From contig NZ_CP039964.1 of the NCBI RefSeq assembly GCF_005234135.1, forward strand, positions 1,240,001 to 1,304,000: 64,000 nt of DNA, given 5' to 3'. The first letter of the stretch is position 1. Every line of letters starts with the position of its first letter. The position numbers and the translations under genes were made by a program. The DNA is from Pseudorhodobacter turbinis. Lineage in GTDB: Bacteria > Pseudomonadota > Alphaproteobacteria > Rhodobacterales > Rhodobacteraceae. This document shows positions 18,543 to 27,139 of this stretch, in pieces. The notes under the pieces are model-generated. The model ran no database searches. It had not been told where the DNA came from and saw only the letters and a program-made list of their open reading frames with translations.

Positions 18543-19654
18543 GCGAATGTCTCCCGCTTGCGTGAAATAATCAAATGCAGAAAGACCGGCACACCAACAA
18601 AGGCCACAACGATCCCTACCGGCAGAACCGTTGGACTGAACGCCAACCGCCCGACAGTATCGGCGACAAGCAGCATCGCCGCGCCGCAAATTGCAGAGAA
18701 TGGCAACAAAAAGCGGTGATCACCCCCGATGATCATTCGGGCAAGGTGCGGCCCGATCAGGCCAACAAAGCCAATTACCCCCACAAAACTGATGACCGCT
18801 GCCGCTGCAACGACCGACAACAAGATAGCCGTACCGCGCAGTCGCCGGACGTTCATCCCCAGCGACTGCGCGACATCATCGCCCGCCACCGTCAATGCGT
18901 TCAGTTGCCATGCCTTGGCCTGCATGACCGGCAGCACAATGATCAGCACTGCCGCGCATAACCCGACCGCATCCCATTGCACGCCGTTCAGACTGCCAAA
19001 CGTCCAATGAACGACCCGCGCCAACTGTTCCTCGGTCGCGACGAACTGTACGGCGGCTGTCATGGCGCTGAATAGGTACATCAGCGCGATGCCCGTCAAG
19101 ATCATCGCCTGCGCGCCCATTCCGCGCCACCACGCCAGCGAAAAGACACAGACCGCACAAAGCAGGGCGAAGGCAAATGCAGAAAGCGGGACAAAATAGA
19201 TCCCCGCAGATTGCAGGCCAACACCAAACATGATGGCGATAGAGGCGCCGAACCCCGCCGCCGAAGACACGCCGATGGTATAGGGGCTGACCAGCGGGTT
19301 GCGAGTGATCGCCTGCATCAAAACACCCGAAACTGACAAAGCAGCGCCAGCTACGATCGCCATAACCACCCGCGGCAGGCGCAAGTACACAAGAACGCGC
19401 GCTGATTGGTCATCCGTGACCAGATCAAGCTGACCAAAGCTGGCTTTCTCGATCAGCACCAGCGCGAGCGTGCCAATGCTTGTTTCATTGATGCCCTGCA
19501 CAGTGACTGCCGCCGCAGCCACAATCAGCAGGGCAAATGACAACGCCACGATGACTGCGCGACGCCGACCCGAAGCCAGATACCTAGCGCCCAAGGCGCC
19601 ATCCAGCGAGGTGGGGGCGGTCATCGCCGCCCCGTGTTCAGTGATGGAGACCAT
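18539..19654 (-). CDS. ABC transporter permease (FecCD/BtuC family)
   Basis: About 371 residues and roughly ten hydrophobic segments, with the family landmarks LPRVVMAIVAGAALSVSGVLMQAITRNPLVSPYTIG split over residues 80-125, GDDVAQSLGMNVRR (coupling-helix region), and FVGLIGPHLARMIIGGDHRFLLP. I chose ATG 19654, 8 nt after the binding-protein stop; ATG 19624 is possible. It forms the membrane channel with the ATPase encoded downstream. Confidence 0.9.
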   Translation of the reverse strand: MVSITEHGAAMTAPTSLDGALGARYLASGRRRAVIVALSFALLIVAAAAVTVQGINETSIGTLALVLIEKASFGQLDLVTDDQSARVLVYLRLPRVVMAIVAGAALSVSGVLMQAITRNPLVSPYTIGVSSAAGFGASIAIMFGVGLQSAGIYFVPLSAFAFALLCAVCVFSLAWWRGMGAQAMILTGIALMYLFSAMTAAVQFVATEEQLARVVHWTFGSLNGVQWDAVGLCAAVLIIVLPVMQAKAWQLNALTVAGDDVAQSLGMNVRRLRGTAILLSVVAAAAVISFVGVIGFVGLIGPHLARMIIGGDHRFLLPFSAICGAAMLLVADTVGRLAFSPTVLPVGIVVAFVGVPVFLHLIISRKRETFA

Positions 19655-19662
19655 GGGTTTTC

Positions 19663-20697
19663 TCAAAAACCGCTCTGGTATGTCATGCCGGGCTGATATG
19701 GCAGACCTTGGAAATCCTCGATCCACTGGCGCATGGCCTCTTCGGGATCGATGTCAGCAAATAGGTCGGGATGCGCCCATTTGGCGATCTGAAGTGCGCC
19801 GGTGATTTTTGAGGATCCACCCGCCAGATAGTAATTGATGACATGAACGTTGTCCGATTTCGCGGCCGGTGTCGACTTGATCTCTTCCCGCCCGATCAGA
19901 TTTTGCCAAGTGCGGGAAAACTGATCCTCAGGGATTGCGGTGTACGAACCGGGCTCCAGTTTAACAATCACAGCAGGCGCCCGTTGCACGATCTCCTCTG
20001 GGTCAATCGTAAAGGCGTTGGGATTGCCACGCGCGGCTGCTTCGTCCTCGATCACGATATCACCAAAAACATTCGCGCCTCCGCCCGCAGCAATCATGTC
20101 ATGCCAGCCGGACCCCGGTGTGACGGTCACCAGCGGGCGCGTTTCTTCAAAATAAACTGGCACAGTTGGCACACCCTCCAGCCGCTCTGCCAACAGCTCT
20201 TTATACCCGGTGTAAAAATCGACCAACTCTTCGGCCTGTTCCTCATGCCCGAACAAACGGCCCATCAGCTCTACGTTTTCGACGTGTTTCAGTGCATCCC
20301 ATGCGGTAATGACCATCACGGGAATTCCAAAGGGTTCCAGCTGCCGCGCGGCTTCTTCATAGACGCCATTGCGGGGCAGGATCACCAGATCTGGATTTTT
20401 GGCAATAATTGCTTCATAGTTCAAGTCGTTTTGGCCTTGCCCCACGACGTTGGCTTGGGTGAACTGGGGCCAATAATCCGGGTCACGATAGGTGCTGGCA
20501 CCGGTCCCGACGACCTGATCAATCGCACCGATGGCACGCGCAAATTCGACTGAATAGCGGTTAAAAATCACCGCCCGTTCGATGGGCAGGTCAACCTCTA
20601 CCGAACGGCCAACATCGTCAATGATGGTTTCAGAAAGGACAGCCGAAGAGCACGCCACCAACACACATGTGGTGGACAGGATGGATTTGTAGAACAT
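19663..20697 (-). CDS. ABC transporter substrate-binding protein (BtuF/FepB type)
   Basis: A 344-residue protein with an N-terminal signal peptide ending near SSAVLSE, then IIDDVGRSVEVDLPIERAV, the usual opening of class III (TroA/BtuF-like) binding proteins, and NPDLVILPRNGVYEE. It lies directly behind a cobalamin riboswitch and heads the importer operon, so corrinoid binding is likely; iron-siderophore binding is the alternative. GAGGTGATCT is the ribosome binding site, and an inverted repeat at 20699-20733 can pair with it. Confidence 0.88.
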   Translation of the reverse strand: MFYKSILSTTCVLVACSSAVLSETIIDDVGRSVEVDLPIERAVIFNRYSVEFARAIGAIDQVVGTGASTYRDPDYWPQFTQANVVGQGQNDLNYEAIIAKNPDLVILPRNGVYEEAARQLEPFGIPVMVITAWDALKHVENVELMGRLFGHEEQAEELVDFYTGYKELLAERLEGVPTVPVYFEETRPLVTVTPGSGWHDMIAAGGGANVFGDIVIEDEAAARGNPNAFTIDPEEIVQRAPAVIVKLEPGSYTAIPEDQFSRTWQNLIGREEIKSTPAAKSDNVHVINYYLAGGSSKITGALQIAKWAHPDLFADIDPEEAMRQWIEDFQGLPYQPGMTYQSGF

Positions 20698-20798
20698 AGA
20701 TCACCTCGATCAGGAAAAATGCCAAAGGTGATCGAGAATGCAGGCAGCTTTGATCTGCGTCCGAACGGAACTCCGCCCAGTACTCGTGGTCCAGCCAT
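20598..20798 (-). CDS. Possible leader ORF overlapping the binding-protein gene
   Basis: A 66-codon frame with an excellent AGGAGG six nt before its ATG. It runs into the binding-protein gene in another frame for about 100 bp. The sequence resembles no family I know. If translated, ribosomes would melt the hairpin that covers the next ribosome binding site. It may instead be a chance frame. Confidence 0.3.
   Translation of the reverse strand: MAGPRVLGGVPFGRRSKLPAFSITFGIFPDRGDLCSTNPSCPPHVCWWRALRLSFLKPSLTMLAVR
20699..20733 (-). promoter_or_regulatory. Hairpin that can mask the ribosome binding site of the B12 binding-protein gene
   Basis: Perfect 8-bp inverted repeat, GATCACCT (20699-20706) and AGGTGATC (20726-20733). 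On the transcript the proximal arm contains the GAGGTGATC ribosome binding site of the gene starting at 20697. It lies about 110 nt beyond the riboswitch. Confidence 0.6.
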
Positions 20799-20807
20799 TG
20801 CTACCTC

Positions 20808-20843
20808 CTAGCCGATCACCTCGTCGGCGTTTGCGTTTGTCAT
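20808..20843 (-). CDS. Possible 11-codon upstream ORF after the riboswitch
   Basis: ATG follows the last conserved riboswitch bases directly. It reads MTNANADEVIG and its TAG overlaps the AGGAGG of the next ORF. Too short to judge by coding content. No clear ribosome binding site apart from the riboswitch 3' strand (CAGGAG). Confidence 0.25.
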   Translation of the reverse strand: MTNANADEVIG

Positions 20844-21003
20844 GGCAGGTCTCCTGGCTCGCGGCTCAAATGTTTGATGATCCCTTCCCGGCGTCGCAGC
20901 CAGTGGCATGATATCAAACTCGCCGCCTACAGTTGCGAGGGCAGCCGCAGAGAGGGATAAATCCCGTCCTGCGTTCCCTTTTCATCCGCTTGCGCGGAAC
21001 CGT
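20844..21003 (-). promoter_or_regulatory. Cobalamin (AdoCbl/B12) riboswitch
   Basis: On the minus strand the conserved B12-riboswitch blocks occur in order: CGGTTCC and GGATGAAAAGGGAA, then GCTGCCCTCGCAACTGTA, then ATGCCACTGG, then CGGGAAGG, and finally the B12 box AGCCAGGAGACCTGCC. Spacing fits the Rfam cobalamin fold. It precedes the ABC importer/LLM operon and should lower its expression when B12 is plentiful. Confidence 0.95.
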
Positions 21004-21251
21004 GACAACGCAAAACCTTTCACATCCCAATACGAAAGCCAAGAGCAATCATTGGACGATCCAGTGTTCGCACCATCGAAACCCCGCTAGATGGTGCAAA
21101 CAGTCGCTCTGCGCTACGCTTTTACGAGTATATTTTGGGGTCGCGAACCCGTTACATTTCCAAATTCGGACTGTCTGGAGTGGTCGTGCAAACGTCGGTT
21201 CATCACTTATAATCCAGTCACCCTATTAAAATAGGCCATTGCCCGCTTCCG

Positions 21252-21380
21252 TCACTTGGCAACCGTCTTTGGATTAATGCCGCGTTCTTTGATTAACGCC
21301 GAGATCGAAGCTTGCGATCGCTGTATTGCAGCTTTGACGGCGTACTTGGTCGTGGCGCTCCCATGACGAACTTGTCCCAT
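21252..21380 (-). pseudogene. IS481-type transposase N-terminal fragment
   Basis: MGQVRHGSATTKYAVKAAIQ through INPKTVAK matches the opening helix-turn-helix of IS481-family transposases. The frame stops after about 42 residues and nothing of the DDE domain follows. Confidence 0.75.
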
Positions 21381-21439
21381 AATACTTCCTTCCATTCCTG
21401 AGAAAAGATCGCACCATCCAGCCCTGGGATCAAACAAGT

Positions 21440-22340
21440 AGTGCCTAACTCAATCGGATCGGACTAGCCCACGACTGGTTAGAGCAAGCTGCATCGCAGC
21501 GTTGACGATTGCCCCGAATGGCAGGAAAGGGCCGGTCGCTACGTTCCTGTAGGTAGGCCGGAGAACCGACCTGCACGGCACGCGCGAATTCAACCTTGCC
21601 AAATCATGGAAGCGTTCAGGAAGCCAAAAGCGACGTATCTGAACAGGCCGAACTGTTTTCTTGGCCATCGCGACCGGCTGCATACTTCTGGTTAGCAGCC
21701 TGGCCCATTTTCTGCTTCATCGTTATTAGGTCCCCCATCACGACAAGAAGGGAGGCGTTCGAAAAGGGTAGGGATCTCACTGATTATGACCTCTGAGAAT
21801 GAAGATGGGCCGGTGCCACGGGCTGAGGTTGTGCTGACACCGGGCGGGGCGATATTGCCCAGTGGTGAGTTGCCGGATTTTTGCACGAAATAGTCTGAGA
21901 CTGGGCAGTCTGCGCGCTGCCTTGAGGTAAGTCCCGGGGAAAAATTGGGCGCAGCGAGCGGCAGGGTCATCCCTTTGTGCTGCCAAGTCCCTCCCCAATT
22001 ATGCTGCATCACTCTTCGTAGGGCGGCTCCGGGGAGTGCGATACCTACATCAAGCACGATGAGTGGGAGGCGGTCTTGCCCGAACTTGTGTTTCGTACGC
22101 GCGAGCAAAGGTGATACGATAAGCGTCGCTGGTGGTTGGAAGCTAAATCGCCGAACGGTGGAAGCCGCATGATCGGCCTGAGCACCGATGTTCGCCCAAT
22201 CCCGGATACCCTGCAGTGTTACGGATAGATCCCATTGAGCGCAGGCGGGTATAGGCATGCCCAGTCAGCCTCATTCCAGAAAAGATAATCGAAAAACAAT
22301 TTCGCATAACGCCACGGGTCCAGCAGGCTGCTGGTCGCAG
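21440..22340. other. Gene-free stretch upstream of the mobilisation module
   Basis: Several short open frames occur on both strands, but none has a ribosome binding site plus recognisable protein features. I see nothing I can support as a gene here. Confidence 0.4.
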
Positions 22341-22350
22341 GGATCGTGAA

Positions 22351-22450
22351 ATGGGGGTGCCCCATTGAGCGATTTCGAGAAGGGGTCTCGGGGGTATCCC
22401 CCGAGCGAGCGGTCTTGTTGTCATTTCGGGGTGCCCGAAATTGCAACAAG
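22351..22450 (+). other. Three tandem hairpins upstream of the relaxase: candidate oriT
   Basis: Inverted repeats: ATGGGG-GTG-CCCCAT (22351-22365), CTCGGGGG-TAT-CCCCCGAG (22387-22405), and a two-part stem CTTGTTG..ATTTCGGG-GTG-CCCGAAAT..CAACAAG (22414-22450). All have 3-nt loops. The location about 130 bp before a MobV-like relaxase gene is typical of oriT. No run of T follows the hairpins, which argues against terminators. Confidence 0.5.
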
Positions 22451-22581
22451 ACTAGTGAGTAGCGCAGCGGCAATTCTCACGGGTTCGTGATGCGCAATCC
22501 AGAAAAAACCGCCGCGACCTGTGCCGGGATTTTCGGGGGTACCGCGTATTCTTGGGGGAAGCAGATAACCCGAGGTTCACC

Positions 22582-24414
22582 ATGTCCGTTCATGCCAGAT
22601 TTGACAATCCCCAACCCGTCAATGCCCCAAAGCCGCCGATTGTGCTGCGGTTCCAAGGGCTGCATCCGGACAACCTCGGCCGCTTTGATATGCATGATCA
22701 TCGTAACGGTGGCGATCTCTCCCATGTTGATCTGAATGCGTCAGAGCTGAATGAAGTTCTGCATTGCGAACCCAAATGGCAAGCGACGATCAAGGCAGAA
22801 GTCGCTGCAGCCAGGCGCGACAACTTTCGGGAACGGATGGAGGCCTTGCGCAAGAAGGGCCGCAAAGCCGAACGGGAGGCACTGCAAGCTGAAGGGGAAA
22901 GCGACCCTTGGCGGCGCTGTTCCGGTGGTCCCTTGCGTGAGGGCATCCTGACGGTCAACAAGGAATGGTTTGGCGGGACGGGGCAAGCCGAATGGGATGC
23001 GGAGAAGGTCGCTGCGTTCAAGAAAGCGGCGATGGACTTTCTGCGGAATCACTTCCCTGACGGTCAGCTGCGCTATGCCAATGCGCATCATGACGAGGAG
23101 GCCTTTCATATCCATTTCGTTGCAGTGGTCTGGACAGAGAAAGTGACGGCAAATCGCGGGCGGCAGATGCTGTTGCAGGCCTCAATGAATCCGCTCTTGA
23201 AGAACTATGAGCATGCGCAGGATTTGGCTGGGGAAGCGTTTGCGCCCCTTGGCATTGCCCGAGGAGAACGGCGGGCCGAGGCGCGGCGGGTTACGAAAGA
23301 GGCTGGCGAGGACGTGCCCAAAAAGCGTCGCCATATCCCGCCATCGGAATGGCGTGCCGATCAGCAGGCAGCGGGCCATGAGAAATCCAGCGAGATTTTG
23401 GAGGCTGCTCAGCACAAAGCCAAAGAGATGATCGCTTACGGGCGGATCATGGGCAAGGCCACGATCCGGAAATCGCGCAAACGCGCGATCAAGGAGGCGC
23501 GCCGCAGGAAAGAGGCGGCGACGCGCGAGGTGGCGGCGGCAGAGCGCCACCGCAAAGAAGAGGAACGGGCAGCGGATGCCGCCCGCAAAGCGAGGGCTGA
23601 TGCCGAGGCTGCGCTCGTCACCATAGAAGAAAAGTCGGCAAATAGTGCTGAGGCAGCGCAGGTGGCAACGGCAACACTTCAGGAGGTGAGGGCAGAGACG
23701 GGTGTTGAGGCCGAGAAATTGCAGGGGGTGAAAACGGAAATAATAAATGCAGAAAAGGGGCTGACGGATGTGCAGGCAGAGGTTGAGAAGGCTTCGTTAA
23801 GACGGGATCAGGTTACAGCTGAGGTCGTGACACAAGGCGAGAATCTTGATCGGCTGAAGTCGTTGGCGAAAAAGAAAACGACGGATTTGGCCGCGACTTC
23901 GGGGCAGGTTCAATCGCTGAAATCAGAAAGGCAGGCTGAAACGCAGGCTTTGGACGGGGTGAAAAAGAAGCGGGAGGTAGCAAAATCTGAGCTGGCGGAT
24001 ATTGAAGCCAAGGTGGTGACTGCAGAGGCAAAACTCTCAAAGGCGGAGTCTTTGATGAAGGTGTTGGTTGAAGGCATCGATATGCTTGGCAGTGCCGTGC
24101 TGCGCTGGATTACAGCGCCCAACCCGAGCGAGGAAAAGCTGGGCTGGGGGCCTAATGCGCCGAAAGCCAAAGACGAGCACAAGCGGATCGAGACACGCAT
24201 GCGGCCGGTAATGCCGAAGCTGGTCCCGCTCGCGCAATCCATCCGCCGCACGATTGACGAAACCCTGAGCTTTGAGCGCGCAGAGATTGCCGCAGATGCC
24301 GCCTATGTTCTCGAACAGCGCGAGACTTTGGAGGCGGAGCAGCGGGCCGAGTTGACCCGCATTCTGAACGCACATGCGCAAACCGACCCGACGTCTGACG
24401 GGCCAGGGGTCTGA
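22582..24414 (+). CDS. MobV/Pre-like relaxase (mobilisation protein)
   Basis: A 610-residue protein; start ATG 22582 has GAGG 6 nt upstream. The motif ANAHHDEEAFHIHFVAVV near residue 185 matches the H-x-D-E-x(n)-H-x-H metal-binding motif of MobV relaxases. An N-terminal VLRFQGLHPDNLGRFDMH region corresponds to the R/N-rich motif I. Residues 300-500 are a long Ala/Glu/Lys coiled coil, as usual for Mob/Pre proteins. It would nick an oriT (probably the hairpins at 22351-22450) and lead single-strand transfer. Its stop touches the stop of the convergent integrase gene. It makes the island mobilisable by a helper conjugative system; no type IV secretion genes are visible. Confidence 0.82.
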   Translation: MSVHARFDNPQPVNAPKPPIVLRFQGLHPDNLGRFDMHDHRNGGDLSHVDLNASELNEVLHCEPKWQATIKAEVAAARRDNFRERMEALRKKGRKAEREALQAEGESDPWRRCSGGPLREGILTVNKEWFGGTGQAEWDAEKVAAFKKAAMDFLRNHFPDGQLRYANAHHDEEAFHIHFVAVVWTEKVTANRGRQMLLQASMNPLLKNYEHAQDLAGEAFAPLGIARGERRAEARRVTKEAGEDVPKKRRHIPPSEWRADQQAAGHEKSSEILEAAQHKAKEMIAYGRIMGKATIRKSRKRAIKEARRRKEAATREVAAAERHRKEEERAADAARKARADAEAALVTIEEKSANSAEAAQVATATLQEVRAETGVEAEKLQGVKTEIINAEKGLTDVQAEVEKASLRRDQVTAEVVTQGENLDRLKSLAKKKTTDLAATSGQVQSLKSERQAETQALDGVKKKREVAKSELADIEAKVVTAEAKLSKAESLMKVLVEGIDMLGSAVLRWITAPNPSEEKLGWGPNAPKAKDEHKRIETRMRPVMPKLVPLAQSIRRTIDETLSFERAEIAADAAYVLEQRETLEAEQRAELTRILNAHAQTDPTSDGPGV

Positions 24415-26208
24415 TCAGATCACGGCTGGCAACCTCTCAATGGCCGCCTGCAACACAGCGGGCGGCGCAGGCTTGCTATAGGTGCGCTCATGGGTGTCTT
24501 TACCTTCATGGCCGACGATGTCGCGCAGCACCTTGTCGGTCACTTCCGGAACGTGCTCCAACGTGCCCTGAACATAGTGCCGCAGGCTGTGGAATGACAG
24601 GCCAGCGCCTTCGATCCCAAAGGTCTTGTCGACGATCTGGCGCATCCGGCGGCCCAGCTTGCGGCCATGTTTCCCCGTTGCAGGCTCGCGCAGATCGGGG
24701 AACAGCTCGGCTTGTTCCTTTGCGCGGGCTTCGTCCACGAACTCCAGAAAACCCAGCGCGATCAAACGGCTGTGGATCGGCACGAGCCGTTTCGACGAGA
24801 TATTCTTGATCCGCCGCAGCTCGGAATCCTCGATGCTGAGGCAAGGGATGCCATCACGTTCGACAATGTCAGCAGGGGCCAGCCCTGCGATCTCTTCGCG
24901 CCGCGCCCCTGTAAACGCGCCGATCACAGGCGACCAATAGATGCCGTTGCGGTAAACCTCTGTGCCCGGATCGGTCTGGTGATACTCGGACTTCGATCCG
25001 GTCCAAACCGGGGATTTGAACAGAAGGTGCAGCTCTGCCTCGGTGAAGGCCTGTTTCTTGTCACAGTCGCGAACGGTGTCCTTGCGCCGCAATTTACCGG
25101 GTTTGAGCTTGGGATTGACGGCAATGCCCTCATCCGAGGCCCACTCGACAATCTGGCCCAGATGCTCAAGATGGCGATTGATCGTGCCGATGGAGAGCCC
25201 GACCTTTTCCGGCGGAAGTTTGGCGGCGCGGGCCATGATCTCTTCACGGGTGGCATTGCGGTCAGCGGGACTTTTGCCCCAGCTTTTCGGCAGCTTGTAA
25301 AGCGCCGCGCGAAACCCCGTGGCATCGGCCTGCCGGATTAGGCGCACGTCACTGATGCCGGTCAGCGTGGTAAAGAGGCCAACAAAGCTCTCGTATTGGC
25401 GCAGGGTCTTTTCTTCGATGCCTTCGCTGCGCTTCATCTCGTTCATGCGCGACACAACGGCCTGCATGTCGGGATCGAGGGTGCCCGCGTCCACCTCAGG
25501 ACACAGCAACGGGGGAACGGCTGGCGACTCCGGCTCTGGTGCAAGCACATGAGAGGCGCCGTCCCAAAGATCATCCGCCGCCGTGTCGATATCAGCCAAG
25601 GCCTCTTCGTGCCGGTTCCAGGCCGCGGATTTTCCAGCGATCAGCAAGGAGATCAACTTCGCACGGTCAAAGGCCGAAAGCTGAGGATGACCCGTTAACG
25701 CCTTGAAATCGCGTTGAATGAGGTTCTGGCGGGCTTCGCTGGTGAGGTCATCGCGGATGATGTCCAAATGCAAAGAGACCAAGGGATGATCAGACGTCGC
25801 ACCATGCAAACCATCCGCATTCACCTTTGCCCAAGCATCCGCCGTTGCCTGATCGTGGCGCTGGTCATCGGCGGGATCGCGGGAATCAAAACGATGCAGC
25901 AGTTTGAGCTTCTCGATCTTCTCCCGCTCTTTGGTGATGACACTGGCAAGCCAGCGCCGCGCCATATCCGGCGTGATCTGTTGGTGGCTGAGGTGTTCCA
26001 TGACGATATCGCTTTCCGCACTGATCCTGCGGGATAAGATATGTGCGCAGCGCAGGTCTGTCGTCCCCAGCGAGAGCTTGATATCGACGATTCCTGTGGA
26101 TTGTCGGCGCAAACGACGCCGCCACTGATAGGTATTTCCGCGTTTTGAGAGATGAGGTTGGTTCAACATTCGTTTCAGATCCGGTTGAGACGGATACGAA
26201 ACGGTCAT
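24415..26208 (-). CDS. Tyrosine recombinase, integrase of the tRNA-Asn island
   Basis: A 597-residue integrase. The N-terminus (HLSKRGNTYQWRRRLRRQ) is the DUF6538-like arm-binding segment. The long middle part is helical and includes a core-binding domain near residues 270-370. The catalytic domain shows GAFTGARREEIAGL (Arg), GAGLSFHSLRHYVQ (HxxR) and IVGHEGKDTHERTYSK (His and Tyr). It starts 95 bp from tRNA-Asn and is transcribed away from it, the usual site for an island integrase. A truncated near-identical copy lies at 702-1417. Confidence 0.92.
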   Translation of the reverse strand: MTVSYPSQPDLKRMLNQPHLSKRGNTYQWRRRLRRQSTGIVDIKLSLGTTDLRCAHILSRRISAESDIVMEHLSHQQITPDMARRWLASVITKEREKIEKLKLLHRFDSRDPADDQRHDQATADAWAKVNADGLHGATSDHPLVSLHLDIIRDDLTSEARQNLIQRDFKALTGHPQLSAFDRAKLISLLIAGKSAAWNRHEEALADIDTAADDLWDGASHVLAPEPESPAVPPLLCPEVDAGTLDPDMQAVVSRMNEMKRSEGIEEKTLRQYESFVGLFTTLTGISDVRLIRQADATGFRAALYKLPKSWGKSPADRNATREEIMARAAKLPPEKVGLSIGTINRHLEHLGQIVEWASDEGIAVNPKLKPGKLRRKDTVRDCDKKQAFTEAELHLLFKSPVWTGSKSEYHQTDPGTEVYRNGIYWSPVIGAFTGARREEIAGLAPADIVERDGIPCLSIEDSELRRIKNISSKRLVPIHSRLIALGFLEFVDEARAKEQAELFPDLREPATGKHGRKLGRRMRQIVDKTFGIEGAGLSFHSLRHYVQGTLEHVPEVTDKVLRDIVGHEGKDTHERTYSKPAPPAVLQAAIERLPAVI

Positions 26209-26300
26209 GCCATCTGGCTACAGGGGGATGTAACACCCTGATGCCGCACCTACGAAGCCACGCCGTGGCTTCGTTAGGTATTTCAACAACTTACACTGAA

Positions 26301-26321
26301 ATTGGCTCCGGCGGTAGGGAT
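26301..26321 (-). repeat. Right att repeat within tRNA-Asn 3' end
   Basis: Same 21 bp as 16432-16452. It covers the acceptor stem 3' strand, discriminator, CCA and two bases beyond, so integration keeps the tRNA whole. Confidence 0.85.
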
Positions 26322-26377
26322 CGAACCTACGACCAATTGATTAACAGTCAACTGCTCTACCGCTGAGCTACGCCGGA
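26303..26377 (-). tRNA. tRNA-Asn (GTT)
   Basis: 75 nt including an encoded CCA. Acceptor stem TCCGGCG/CGCCGGA, D arm GCTCAGCGGTAGAGC, anticodon loop CTGTTAATC with anticodon GTT, T arm TAGGTTCGATCCCTA, discriminator G. It serves as the island attachment site. Confidence 0.97.
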
Positions 26378-26722
26378 ACCGTGAGGGCTATCTAGCAACA
26401 GAATTCAGGGACGTCCAGAACCTTTCCGCAGTTTTTGATAAAATCTTTTTCCTGCACTATCTGCAAAGCGATCCGGCCTTTCTGCATAGCCTTGCATCGG
26501 TCAAATGCTCGAACTTAACGGCGGTGAAGCTTGCGTATTTTGAGACCACGCTTACTGTACCGCGGGAGGATGGCGGCAGCTCCCGAACTTTTGGCCAATA
26601 GCACCATTTTATCCTTGCCGCATTGAAAACCTTACCCGAATCTCTATATAGATTCTCGTGGAAGACGACCTCCCCATCGAGCATTTTATCGGGACTGCCC
26701 GATCATCAGATGGGAAAAGAAA
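26378..26722. other. Intergenic stretch after tRNA-Asn
   Basis: No supported gene. A 75-codon minus-strand frame (26457-26684) exists but lacks a ribosome binding site or family features. The upstream part should hold the tRNA promoter. Confidence 0.4.
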
Positions 26723-26848
26723 ATGCGAACATCTTATGATCGCATTCGTCATGCACTTTGCTTTGAGATTATCGGGCTTCTGTTGATCGTACCACTCGGG
26801 GCGATGGGTTTTGGCATGAATGCTCAGGATATCGGGGCTATTTGGACT
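26723..26848 (+). pseudogene. PACE-family efflux transporter, N-terminal fragment
   Basis: Starts MRTSYDRIRHALCFEIIGLL, the conserved opening of proteobacterial antimicrobial compound efflux (PACE) proteins, whose first helix carries the conserved Glu (here CFEIIG). The ribosome binding site GGGAAAAGAAA precedes the ATG. The frame is cut after about 42 codons by an IS3-family element beginning near 26849, and the remainder of the gene is not found beyond that element. Confidence 0.8.
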
Positions 26849-26911
26849 TGGACCTGTCCGGATTTAGTTCCTGTCTCTTTCGAGCGATATTCGCAATGAA
26901 GGAGATGAAGA

Positions 26912-27139
26912 ATGGCACCGAGATACAGTGACGAGTTTAGACGAGATGCGGTTCGCATAACGACGACCAGTGGGCTGACACGCAAACAGGTGGCTGACGA
27001 TCTGGGTGTCGGTATGTCGACGCTGAACAAGTGGATCACGGCACACCGAGACACGGACGTAGTGTCGAATGAGGATTTGGGACTGGTCCAAGAGAATGAC
27101 CGGCTTCGGCGCGAGGAGCGGGAAATCTTAAAAAAGGCG
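26912..27139 (+). pseudogene. IS3-family OrfA, interrupted
   Basis: A helix-turn-helix OrfA with LTRKQVADDLGVGMSTLNKW and the C-terminal REEREILKKA helix. The last ten codons lie beyond the IS30 insertion at 28321. The ribosome binding site AAGGAGATGAAGA precedes the ATG. Confidence 0.85.

Noticed and set aside
21692..22258. 188-codon minus-strand open frame before the relaxase
   Set aside because: Low-complexity composition without motifs or a ribosome binding site; more likely a chance frame in GC-rich DNA.
26457..26684. 75-codon minus-strand open frame beside tRNA-Asn
   Set aside because: No start signal and no family resemblance; not enough to call a gene.
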